Assembly: GCF_018143015.1 (NCBI RefSeq)
Contig: NC_054741.1
Coordinates: forward strand, 7,194,683 to 7,258,682
Direction: 5' to 3'
Source of the DNA: Lytechinus variegatus
Taxonomy: Eukaryota; Echinodermata; Echinoidea; Temnopleuroida; Toxopneustidae
Length of the DNA: 64,000 nt
Shown piece by piece: positions 10,973-22,480 of this stretch. Numbering within the stretch: the stretch's first letter is position 1; every line of letters starts with the position of its first letter. The translations under genes and the position numbers were made by a program. A model generated the notes under the pieces. That model was not told where the DNA came from. It was given only the letters and a program-made list of their open reading frames with translations, and did not search any database.

Positions 10973-13900
10973 GTAATCCATCTTTTTATAGGCTTCTCAA
11001 GCTTTTCATGATATAGATGATGCGTATTTCCAAGTGACATTTATTTCACATAGTAACTGTCAAAATCCAACTTATTTTCCCACATGAAAATAACCACTGA
11101 AGTCCTTAAATTGACAACGCACACAAAACTTCAAATTGCTGTTTTCACATGGATATTTTTAATCTGTAACTTAAGACATTCTCTGTCATTCAGTTGTCCC
11201 TTTCATAAATTTTATCCCTCTCTCTTTTTTTTTTGGGGGGGGGGGGGTATTTTGGCAATATTGAGAGACTCTATACAAAACGATTTGAATTGAATTGAAT
11301 TGAATATTTAAATTTTCATGAAATTATAATGATCCGATATAAGTGCATGAGCAAAATCAATCCACAAAATAACTGAAAATTAATGATTTTCAACCGATCA
11401 GTATCAAAGGGTATTAATAATTTTATATTTCACATTGAGGATATAAATAAAACAAAGATTTCACAACTGTTAACAGTGATAGTAAAGATTATTATATGAC
11501 CTTATGTTGTAAACAACACAATGTTGTGTTCCAACGGTTTCAGAAAGTAGTGAACCACATCTAGTAGTTAAAATACGACCTGAAAAAAACATAAATAATG
11601 CTAATGTTTGGTTGATTTGTTCCCATTGCCTTTCAGAAAACGCTTGATCACATTATACTCCAAACGGTTGCGAACGCTCCCATGAAATCACGGTCCGTTC
11701 CCGTTCCCGAGAAATCACAACATGATGATCAAGCATTCAATATTGAACATCGAATCAAGGTAAAACTTGAGGGGAATGTTTACACTAACATTGAATATGA
11801 TTTAATAAAATCAGAAATTGAAAGAAGCATAGTCTATTGATGAAAGTTTGGCAAAAAAATCACCAAAAAAGAGCAAATATGTGATGATAATTAGGCAAGC
11901 GGTTTTTTCTATTTATAAATCATTGTAATTTCGTTACACCATACAAGACAAATTCACATGTTTTGCCCCCCCCCAAAAAAAAAATGATGAAGAAGAACTA
12001 TAAAAACAAAACACATTCTATCCATTGTGCAAAAACAATTTATTAATAATCAGTAACATGCATGAAAATGGGCAACGCGTTTGAACCTTCAAATAATCCT
12101 TGTTTTCGCCTGCAGATTTTTAAATTGGTAACATTTGAAGAAGTTCGATCTGTTTTCTAGGGACTTTAATAATGATGTAGAAATCAATTAAACAATATAT
12201 ACCAAAGTTGCCAATTTGACGATCTAAGCCGCCCAGGGGAGTAGATGTAAAACAATAATAATTTCATTGTACCATTGTTTACAGGCCATTGTTCATGAGA
12301 TGGGTGACCAACGTGCCCTAACCAATGCTGACGACATCATGTCACGTCTAGAAGGGGCGTGGCATCTTCAACAAGCATCACATCATAACTTGGCCAACCA
12401 ATACGATACAATCGTCAATAAACTCAGGGTATATGTCGCTTGCTAACCCGTCCCCCCCCCCCCCTCTTATTTGCAAAATATAATTTTTATTACTCATCAC
12501 GTTTCCTTTCCTTCTATTTTTTTAATTCTCTTGTATTGATTTTATTTCCTCTTCTTCTTCTCCTCATTTTTCTTCTTAATATTTCTGTAATTCTTTCTCT
12601 TCCTCTTCCACTCTTCTTCCTTCAAGTTTTTATTTTGTCATTTTTATTTCAAAACTTGGAAAATATTTGTTCTTCTCCTTCTTTTCTTTCCCGATTCCTT
12701 ATAGTGATTCGAGTGCCTTTCCCCTGCTTGTCATTTCTACAGATTGTATCTTGAATTTCATTCATTTAATTTTTTTACTTCTTCAATCACTTTTTAAAGA
12801 ATTCGCCAAAAATCAACAAATTTGTTGTTTAGCATCTACTAGAATTTTTGTTAATGATTAACCCTGTTTATCGGTCAGACACAACATCAACAGATTGGTG
12901 ACTTTGACAATCCTAAGTGACTTCATTGACCGATATTCTACCTCTGTATTTATTTACTCCTCGTTTTCACGTTTTTCCCACCTATCTCATATATTTCCTT
13001 CTGACTTCACTAGAACTTCGCTCGCGACAGTGGGTTCGACCACGACATCGCCTCAGCCGACGACGTCATGATGATCATAACCAACATTGATCAAAGATGG
13101 CGCCAGACACATAATAAACTAACGGAGGTATCCGGAGCTTTGGATTCAAATAACGCAAGAATCAAGGTGAGATAACCTCTAGATATTACGCTATAAAATA
13201 CTTCAACTTTGCACATGCTGATCCCACACTGAAATTCAATGTGAACCTTGCTGGATTTAAGGGTACAAAATTGCACCTAATTATGTGCTCCTAACTAATC
13301 CGAGATCTGAACAGTACAGAGATGCACCTATGAAAGCAGTTCCTATTTTTATTTCAGGTATCATTTATGGATTTCATTCCAGAAAAACAATACGGTGTGT
13401 GATTGTAAATTTGAAAGAACGTTAAATTTATTTTATCGAATTACGACTATTCATATTATTAATGCATATCACTTGGTAATCATGAGCATCTAAAGACAGC
13501 AGTTATTGGATAAACGATTGTATCAAGTATATAATTATAGGGGGCTATGTAATATTGATTGTACAATATAATCTTATCAAGTATATCATTTTCACCAAAT
13601 AATGTCATCATCATCATCATCCTCATCATCTCCATCTTATTCAAAATTATGAACTAATATTGCCATTCTGCCGTATAAAGGTATTATCTGGGGCTGACAT
13701 TTTTTCTTTTAAGCAATCAGTTCATGATGACAACCCTTCTGAAAATTGTGCTTTGTTATAATTTGGAAATACATAGTGTAGATCATATTATTTTATTTAG
13801 AATTGTATTCTGTTATCATTTTTCTCTATGATTCATGCCAAAAGCAGTTTTAATGTATTATGTTTTTTATGTTATGGAAAATGTATTATACAAATGCTAT

Positions 13901-16900
13901 AAATGCAGAAGAAAACAATTAAATCATATCAAAATCAAGTAAAGTAGGAATATCTTGGCTTGCGAAAACACGTAAAATGCAGAACCATAATATTGTCTGA
14001 GAAGATATAATACATTAATATCAATAAACATGTACATACCACATCAGTAATAACTGCTTTCATCCGGCTTTTATGCTATACTGTACCAGGAGCTTGCAGC
14101 CTTCCTTGGTATGGAAATGCCTGTCATCATGCCCAATGTATTCGATGACGTCATGGACAAATGGAAAGAACAGCATTCCAAATTCATTGACCTACAGAAG
14201 GCGGTTCTCGATAGCCAGGAAGAAAGTCGGCAGAAAACCAAAACTTTGCAGGTAATGGAGTATATGAAATATAAAATTTTATAATCATATGTAGTATAAT
14301 TGTTTATGTTTTATACATGGTGATAACACATCAGTAGGAATTGCATAATTCAATATGATATATAATGAAATTTGTTTTAGATTCGGCCATTATTATTCTA
14401 TGAGGAGAATTATTTGTTCAAATTTCAAAGATGAACTGAAATGTAGGACTGAACGTATTGCAGTTATTTAAAGGGCATTAGATTTGCTTACCCCAACCCC
14501 GAGAAAAAAAGACAATAAATAAAATAAAACAATGTATAGTTTGAAACTGTAAATTCTCTTTATTATCTTTTTCAAATCCTTATACACACAATACTCTTGT
14601 TCAATTGTGTCTGTGCTTGCTATTATCAAAACAGAGCATCGCAAAGCTGATGTCAGTGGTTGGTCCACAAAAGCAGGACGCCCTCTTGGACAGCATCCAA
14701 GGAATCTGGAACGGCAGCCAAAAGAAGATCTCTGACCTCCAGCATGAGATCTTCCAACAGAAGGAGCAGATCCAAAGATCTCAAGAACAGCTCCAGGTAT
14801 ACCCTGATCAATATATACATATTTTTTTTCACCACACATGCTTACAGAGGTCTCTCTCAATCCTAACCCCAAAGTAGCCTGGGCTTTTTTCTTTTTTTGT
14901 AGAATGCATGGGTCATTGATAGCATTGATTTTTCCCCATTTTTTTTTTAAGTTCCTTATGATTTATGCTGGAACTTTTTCGCTGGCTGAAAGGAAAATCA
15001 AATGGTGTACTGAGTCTCCCTAAGTGTATCATCTACAGCCGATGCATAATAACCATCATGATATAAAATAAAACAGAACGAATGAATGCGTGAGCTAACA
15101 AAAGCAGATGAAAATGAGTAGTATAGCAAAATTTCTTTAAAGATTCAAATTTTATGAAACACCAGTAAACATGAAAAAGCGAAAGAAAGCAAAGAAAGGG
15201 TATATCAACGAACAAAATATGAATGATTACTCAATCAAAACGAAACAAATCAGATTGTACCCTGGCTTTGGTTTGCATTTAATGTTCAATATTCTGGATC
15301 TTTTGCAACAGAACTTGGCCCAGACCCTTGGAGTAGGACCATCCTCAGAGGGGGAAAACATCCTTGATGCGATCTCAGGGAAATGGAAAGAGATGAAATC
15401 TCTAATTTCTCTTCTCAGATCATCCCTTCTCGCGGAGAGAGATCGAAACGCCAATGCTAAGGAGACCTTACAGGTAGAACAAAAAGAGAGTCGATATTCA
15501 TTGATTTTGTTTAACCAAACTGAATTAATTTGACAAATGTATTTAATAAGGAAATAGTGCAAAGATTATGAAAATTTTAATGATATTCAAATCGACCCTT
15601 GGTGTTCTATTATTTTATGCCAAACAATATCAAAACTCGAAAACCTTTGTTATTACCACTGATTTTGTCACCTACGTTGATTTACTTATATCTAAAGTAA
15701 TATCTTATTGATTTCTGTATTTTTCATGCTTATAGTTATTATATTTTTTTATTGCTATTTGTCCATTATCCATTCATTTTAACCTTATATGTTGTTGTTG
15801 TTTTTATGTGTGATGCGTTTTCTAGGGCCTGGCAGATTTCATGGGTGTAGAAACGTCTGGTGATGAGTCTACAATTGCTGAAGGTATGATGGACAAATGG
15901 ATGGAGAGTAGAAGAGAGGTCATTGAACTTCGAGAAGCCTTGGTGGAGGAGAAGAAGAAGACCGAAATGGCTGAAGATGCTCTCATAGTAAGTCTAAACA
16001 AATTTTGAATTTATGGTGATGTTCAATTTCATTTTATTTCGTTTATTTACAGTTTACAATATTTATAATCATGTCCTCTTCAGCCCCACCTTCGAAGACT
16101 ACTCAATCTCTACCTCACCCCCTTTAATATCCCATTTAACCTTCTTAATGTCCCCGTCACTCTTCCTCCATCTCTCATCTCTGTTTATCCAAGGTTATGG
16201 TATCTTGTAAATCAAAGCAGAGGAAATTAATATTGGCTTCTTCCTATTACTGATAGGAATTTGAAAATAATTATGACTGTCTTGAGAGAAGTTTGTACTG
16301 TCCACATGATCTGCTTGGAATTAATGGGATTTATTATTACATTTCTTATTTTACAGGATCATCTGACCCGTCCTGGTCCAGACCTTGCCTCAGTAGCCAC
16401 TCAGACCAACGACCACCAGGCCGAATCCGAGGGTCATCTCCTTCACAAGGCAGTCCAAACAGATCGGTGAGAAGTTTTTTTTCGGTCAGCGAAAATTCCA
16501 AGTCCAACCACAATCATGACAATATGTTTAAGGACAATCATAATTATTGACAAAAGCAATAGGACATAATGACGACAACTTATAGTGAGCAAAAGGACTT
16601 TTCGATTTTATAGGTTTAAGATTGCAATGAAATGTATTCATGTTGATTCCATGAAAAGATCATAGTCTTGTTTAAACAGAGGGCCACTGTAAAATCAATA
16701 ACATTAAGTGTAGTTCATGGACAAGTTGGTTGGGAGAATATATAAACTTTAAAAAAAAATCAAATCAACTTAATGAAGGCCACAGTAAATGCTTTAATTT
16801 TTACGATTTTGCTTTCCTTAACAGGGACCCTGTGTTCCTCCCCAAGGACGAGCAAGAGGTACAACCAGTCCAGGTAGATGTTTCTTCTGGCATTTCCTAT

Positions 16901-17914
16901 CGAAGCAATAACTTCTCCTTTTCTGCATCCCGGGATCTTGTTCATTGTGGTCCTCGCTGCAGTAGCCTCAAAACCCTCAGTACACAGGATGCTTTCCGAC
17001 CACCAAGTAAGACATCCCTGCTCCAAGGCACTTCTGCAATTGCCAGTGTTTTGAGCCGTTTGGATCGACCATCAAAAAGCGGGACCTTAGTCTCCCAGAT
17101 GTCCGACCTCGTTCCATGGGAAGAGTCGAGATGCACGATTGAACTCGGCAGAGGAGCGACTGGATCCGTGTACCTCTTTCGCCACGCAGTGTCTAACATC
17201 CCCGTTGCTGCCAAGGTCGTTGAATATGCAGGAGAATGCTTTAGGAACGAGGTCAGAATTCACCAAGCAATCAGTGGTCTTCCGTGGTTTCCAAGATTCT
17301 ACGGAAGTTTTGACATTGATGACGATCAGGCAGTTCTGGCCATGGAGTTCATTGGAGATGATTCTGAAGACCGAAGCTACTCCCTCACTGACTGCCTTGA
17401 TAGGTCCATGTTGAAGTCAGGACCAGATCTCACCAGAGAACAGTGGTTTGACGTCCTCAACGATGTTGCAAAAGGGTTGAAATCGCTACATTCCAAGGGA
17501 TTTCTCTCTAACGATATCAAGGAAGACAATGTCTTGGTTGTCGAGGAGTCGGGTGTCTGGCGAGCCAAGATCATCGACCTGGGGTGGGCTTCTGAAATCT
17601 CTACTCCTTTCGTAATGGATCTGGATGAAGACCAAATCGATTTCTACCAGAGTGGTAGAGGGTGTGGCCATATTGCCCCCGAATGTGTCCTGGACAACAG
17701 GCCCTGCTCAACATCCAGCGACGTTTACTCCCTAGGAAAGTTGATAGCATCCATTGGTCGAAAAATGAGGTACGATGATTTCGAATGTATTGGCAACCAA
17801 ATCTGCATGGCTGATGAAGAACATAGGCCAACGGTTCAAGAAATCATCGACCAGTTTTACGCAATTCAGTTGATGGAAGGAGGGGAGGATGACCCAGGGT
17901 CATCTTCCTGTTAA
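10808..17914 (+). CDS. Protein kinase with exon-encoded coiled-coil-like repeats (10 exons, 810 aa)
   Basis: Exons by frame and consensus: 10808-10972, 11637-11759, 12285-12428, 13014-13166, 14090-14251, 14635-14796, 15312-15473, 15826-15987, 16357-16466, 16825-17914. They give one open frame of 811 codons including stop. Exons 3-8 encode related 48-54-residue units, probably helical. The last exon carries a kinase domain: glycine loop GRGATGS (from 17146), VAAK lysine (17213-17215), alpha-C glutamate in NEVRIH, catalytic loop SNDIKEDN (Asp codon 17513-17515) and DLG (17576-17584). HRD is replaced by SND and DFG by DLG, but the Lys, Glu, Asp, Asn and Asp residues remain, so catalysis is plausible. 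Substrate and pathway are unknown. I do not recognise an orthologue; it looks closest to unclassified/TKL-like metazoan kinases. The start could instead be the Met at 10871. The tandem promoter modules lie directly upstream. Confidence 0.8.
12285..12428 (+). CDS. Kinase gene exon 3: first repeat-like unit
   Basis: 48 codons, phase 0 at both ends. It contains the repeat signature D-D-I-M followed by Trp at codon 26 (DDIMSRLEGAW). The acceptor is TTTACAG and the donor GG|GTATAT. Confidence 0.75.
13014..13166 (+). CDS. Kinase gene exon 4: repeat-like unit
   Basis: 51 codons, phase 0 at both ends. It reads DDVM at codons 16-19 with Trp at codon 29, so it is four codons longer than the canonical unit between signature and Trp. 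Acceptor CACTAG, donor AAG|GTGAGA. Confidence 0.75.
14090..14251 (+). CDS. Kinase gene exon 5: canonical 54-aa repeat unit
   Basis: Exactly 162 nt, phase 0 at both ends. Begins ELAAFLGME, has DDVMDKWKE with Trp at codon 25, and ends in LQ at codons 53-54. Confidence 0.85.
14635..14796 (+). CDS. Kinase gene exon 6: canonical 54-aa repeat unit
   Basis: Exactly 162 nt, phase 0. Begins SIAKLMSVV, has DALLDSIQGIW with Trp at codon 25, then a Gln/Glu-rich helix, and ends LQ. Confidence 0.85.
15312..15473 (+). CDS. Kinase gene exon 7: canonical 54-aa repeat unit
   Basis: Exactly 162 nt, phase 0. Begins NLAQTLGVG, has NILDAISGKWKE with Trp at codon 25, and ends LQ. Confidence 0.85.
15826..15987 (+). 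CDS. Kinase gene exon 8: canonical 54-aa repeat unit
   Basis: Exactly 162 nt, phase 0. Begins GLADFMGVE, has EGMMDKWME with Trp at codon 25, then a Lys/Glu-rich helix, and ends ALI. Confidence 0.85.
16825..17914 (+). CDS. Kinase gene terminal exon with whole kinase domain
   Basis: Begins in phase 2: the previous exon ends CG and this one opens with G to complete an Arg codon. About 95 residues of Ser-rich linker precede a kinase domain of about 260 residues. The segment SGRGCGHIAPE replaces the usual activation-segment APE region, and SSDVYSLGKLI is the conserved D-x-[WY]-S-x-G of subdomain IX. The whole domain is on one exon, unlike the repeat part. Stop at 17912-17914. Confidence 0.85.
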
Positions 17915-20115
17915 TTTCATTCATTGAGGAGGGGGGGGGGCTAAGGGTTGGGCAAAAAATATTACTCAATTATCATTCTGAACAGTATTAAAGAACCAAA
18001 AAGGGACGGCTGCAGAATGGGGATAGAATAAGGACTGTATCAAAGGAGACAGTTGTTGGGAAGGGGGTCAGTTGTAAGGAAGGAGCGGAAAGAGGGAAGA
18101 CGAGGAGCAGAGGGAAATCTCTGAGGTTAGCTGGAAGAGCTGGGCTAAGGACCTGAGTGTTGGAGAGGCCTAAATACACCTGAAGGCCAATGAACTGAAC
18201 ATGCTGTACCTCATAACGTTTACTGCCTCAATATTGAGACATTTCCTTTCTGGATTTATACAACAACGAAAAAGGGGTTGGAGGCTGAGTAGCAGATCGG
18301 AAGGGGGTGGGGGTAAGGAGGAAGAACATGTCTAAGAAGAGTGCAGACTGAGGGTTGGAAGATATATTCTTTCTTTATGGGGTCATATTTATAGTCTGAT
18401 GTGAATATCTTGGATAATGCAAACCATAATCGTTTTTCAAACAAATCGAAACAAATCAAATTTTGTCAATACAAAATAATCCATAGCAATGGTGAATGAT
18501 GAATATTAAGACTATTACCAAAAATTATGAAGAAAAAATAATGGCAATCTAAAAAACATTATATGGAAAGATTTCGGCAAATGCGATATTGCTTGCGATA
18601 TTTGACATTACCTAACCAAGCAAATAGAAGTGCTACAACTCTAACAATGAAAAAAAAGTGTCAAATTCAACCTAGTTACATCAAAGTTGGGCATATGAAA
18701 AGGAACTTGATGTTGAAATGGGAAAGAATCATAAAGGCGAATTTAAACCCAAAAAATTCCAATATGATGCGAGCGAAAGTTGATGTTAGAACTGATGAAT
18801 AGGGGAATAATTTCGTTTTATAAATCTATTGAAGAAAAATTATCAAAAATGGAAAAAAAATATTAAAACAAAAATACAAAAAAAATACAAAAAATAAAAT
18901 ACAAAAAAATATATATGAAAAAAAATATAAAAAAAGAAATGAAAAAAAACGTAGATAAAATATGAAAAAGTATATAAAAATATTTGAAAATATTGTTAAA
19001 ATGTTATTTATGTACTGTTGTATGAAATATGCCGAAATCGATAGTTAGAGACAATGTTTCTGTGATATGCTGGAAATTGAAACTTATTTGATTTTTGAAA
19101 ATAGAAACAAGGTAACAAAGTAAACCAAGCAAAGAAGCAAGCAAAACTGCCTTATTTGAAAAACAAAATGAATTTATTTTATTGTTTATGTTGTACATAC
19201 AGATACTTCTATCATAAAAATAGAAAACCTAAATAAAAATCTGTAAAATTTAATAAGCGTCCGTATGTTGGTATATGTGAGCTTTCTTGTTTCGGGGAAC
19301 AGAAGGGAAATGGGAAAGAGAGGCATGGAGTTTGAAATCGTGATGAATGATGATAATGACGGTGAAAATAATGAAAAGATTAATGCGAACAATAAACATT
19401 ATAATATTCTTTCGTTATGAAGAGCATCTAGATTATAGCCTCTTTCAATAATTTGTTACCAGAAACATATTCATGCGTAGCACAATAAATACGTAATTGA
19501 CAAAGAGAAATAAATTGGGTAAATGTAAACATTTTATCTTGTAGATATCATTTCCAGTAAAGTGCATGTCATTCTTGGGGGGCCGATTACAATTCCGCGA
19601 TCAATCTCCTTCCCCGATTACATTACCCCCCCAAAAAAAAAAATGAAAACACAAACAAAATAAGATAAAATTAAATAATTTTTAAAAATGAATAAATAGA
19701 TTAACAAAAGATTTTTAAAAAAGGAGAAATAAAATTAAAAAAAATAATCCAGCTAGATAAGAATAAATGAGGAAGTCAATCTGGACATCAAAAGGGTTTT
19801 GATAAAAACGGAAAATGCGAAAATACAGATTATGGAAAGGTTTGGCGAAAATTCATCAACCAATAACTTAGTAATGGATTACTAAATAGTTTTGATTTTG
19901 TGAAATCCGTTTGCTGAGAAAATTAACAATTATATCACCAGTGATTTCAATTACAATGATTATTCTATACATTTCTCTAACAAAAGATGAAACTCGATCA
20001 TTATGAAAATATTAAAAAATTGCAATTTGCAGAATCATATTACACGACAGGAGGTGCTGATCGCACGACATGTGACGTCACAACGTTGAAACTTTAGCTC
20101 TCTTATAATAATTTA
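17915..20115. other. Intergenic after kinase gene; A-rich low complexity
   Basis: Holds the kinase 3' untranslated region (end not determined) and a G-run at 17929-17940. About 130 nt (18845-18980) are almost only A with scattered T/C. A C7A11 junction lies at 19626-19643. Open frames at 18563-18802 and on the minus strand show no family features. Confidence 0.5.
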
Positions 20116-21031
20116 TGTAGCCCCTCTTATGGTGCTACATAATTGTAGAAATAAATTAAGAGATTAGTCTCTATTAATTTTGTATTGTAGTGGTTATACC
20201 CATGTTTATTTAGATACAGAACATACAGAGAGTGAGAGAGGAGAGAGTGAGATGACTTGAATGACCTTTTGTACATACTAAGAGAGAGAGTGAGTGAAAG
20301 AGAGAGCCAGTGGTCAGTTCTGGCTAGCGTGAGTAAGGGTCAGGTGGTCCTTATTCTCATAAAATAATGACGTGAATGACATAAATGACGTAGTAGTATT
20401 TTGGGGAAAAGTTGATGGACTCTTCCATCTTTACTACCCTAAAGGGGTAAGCAATAATTGTTAACTGATTAATTGTTAACGGATTTTTGTTTGTTAAATA
20501 AGATGACCAAGGATAAAAGTATTACTAGTTATAAATATACACACCCCTTCCCAAAAATAATGGTATTGTCAAAAATACCTATATAGAGAGCTTTTGGAGG
20601 CATCCTCTTCACAACTTTTGAGATGGAGAGACCATCTTCCTCCAGACATCACTTTTCAATAATTTCTCTATTTTCCTAATTCTCAGGTAATTCTCACAGC
20701 TTCCACATCTTATTTATTTCTGCACTGAGACCCTCATTGTCATTATGTTAGTCTTAATATATCAGTAGTTGTTTGACAGATTATTTTATTGAGTATTAAT
20801 ATTTACATAGATTAATAGCATAGTGTGAATGTTGTTGATTGATGGTGTTTGATTATGTGATGTGTGATTATTACAGAGTAAAATAATTACAACCTAATAG
20901 TGTTTTATGTAAGTTCTACCTCTGTAGACGGACAGGGTGGGGATTCTTTGTTTAAAAAACCCTTCCGCTGCACTGTTCTGTTATTGTGAAGTTAAAATAT
21001 CCTCCCCCACCCAAAACGGTCCCGTGCTACA
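20116..21031. mobile_element. Candidate solo LTR
   Basis: A 916-bp block opens with TGTAGCCCC and closes with CCCGTGCTACA, giving a 6-bp TGTAGC/GCTACA terminal inverted repeat of the TG...CA type used by LTR retrotransposons. Inside are a GA-rich microsatellite (20225-20310), a TATATAG box near 20578 and a poorly coding interior. Flanks ATTTA and ATTAT do not form a perfect target duplication, so the call rests on termini only. No adjacent internal retroviral-type coding region is seen. Confidence 0.4.
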
Positions 21032-22480
21032 ATTATCAAACCTTTCACATATTTGTTTCTCTTATATGTTTTGCTCTTATTGAAATCAACATGGCGTCCA
21101 TCTTTTACTCTAAGAAGTAGTGTGTGATAACCTTGGATATTTAAGCTTAATTTTCAAATATCGCACACAGAATGAAAAAAATAGAAAGCTACATTAGAAA
21201 AAAAATGTCATCAAATCTAAATTTAATATCTTTGTGTAAAATTACTTTTCTGATTAGATTAGAGGCAGTAACATTTTATTATATGTATCCTAAATAGACG
21301 ATTGTAAGAGGTATTATGATGGCTCTTAAAAAGGATTATGATTTATGATTTGTATCCTGTCTATTGATTCCGTCATGCTGGTTTTAAAAGGGAAGTCACA
21401 AGATTTATTCAAAATTCATCGATGTTTACATTTCCAGAGTTTCGTTGTAGATTATAGTTTGATTTTTAGTTTCTATTTAACTTTCGATTTTATTTGATCC
21501 TCCCCTCATGAAAAAAAAAAAACACATACGGAACTGAAGTCACAAGATTCATTCAACATTCAATCATATTTATACTTCAAGAGTTTTGTTGGAGAAAAGC
21601 GTTTATTTGACTTATAGCGTTTATTTGACTTTCGATAGATTCGAATGACCCTTCCTCATTAAAAAAATGTCTCCGGGACTGGCTTAGAATCTATTCAATT
21701 CATTTCGGTTAAACATGTATTTTCTTCCGATTGACATTTCATCCAATTTCATATAAAATATACACATTTTAATGTAAATACGCATGTGAATTGTGCAAGA
21801 AGGCGTAAAAACCCAGAAAACAGGGGCTTGTGTCGGGATAAGCCTGCAAACGTACATCACTTAACAATAAATAACCCCCCCCAAAAAAAAAAAATTAAAA
21901 AGGACTAAGAGAAGGGAACACTCTAAAAAAGGTTTACCCAATATTGGGTAAAATGGAAACATGCATGTTGGTTGGGTAAAGAGATTCCCTTTATTTTATA
22001 AATTTTACGCAATGTTCCGTTGAAAAAGCCCCCCAACACAGCAAATATGCATTTTCCCTTTCTCGAGATGGACAATCAGAAGAGGGAAGAGAGGGTTGAC
22101 GGGGAAAAGAAGAGGAAGGAGAAATAGTAATAAAAGTGGAGAAAGCGAGAATGAAATCCGGGGAGGGGAACATAATTATTTCGTGAGAGGGGGAGAATGA
22201 GAAAAAAGGGGGGGACATGTGAGGGAGAGCGAGGGAGGGAGCAGAAAGGGAGAGAGGATGAGCGAAAAAACTAATTATATAGAGAAAACACAGATCTGGA
22301 GTACAAACGCGGATGTAAACAAAAGTTGGCACACGCCTTTTGAAATTTGACGCTTACTTCGATTTTGTCGCTCACTACTTCCTCATAAGCTATAGCTCTG
22401 AAATCATAAAGTCGCAAAGTCAACAAACTTCGTGATCATTTGGTACTCAGCGCATGTTGTAAACAGGACTCAAATGCACC
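21032..22480. other. Region upstream of BPI/LBP gene 1, with local repeats
   Basis: Contains a ~145-bp direct duplication (about 21386-21525 and 21533-21665, both starting GAAGTCACAAGATT and ending before an A-run). There is a C8A12 junction (21875-21894). A partial CACTCT-family MITE lies near 21921-21975, including the palindrome TTTACCCAATATTGGGTAAA. A purine-rich tract covers about 22060-22270. The promoter of the BPI gene must lie in the last few hundred bases, but no TATA box stands out. Confidence 0.5.
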
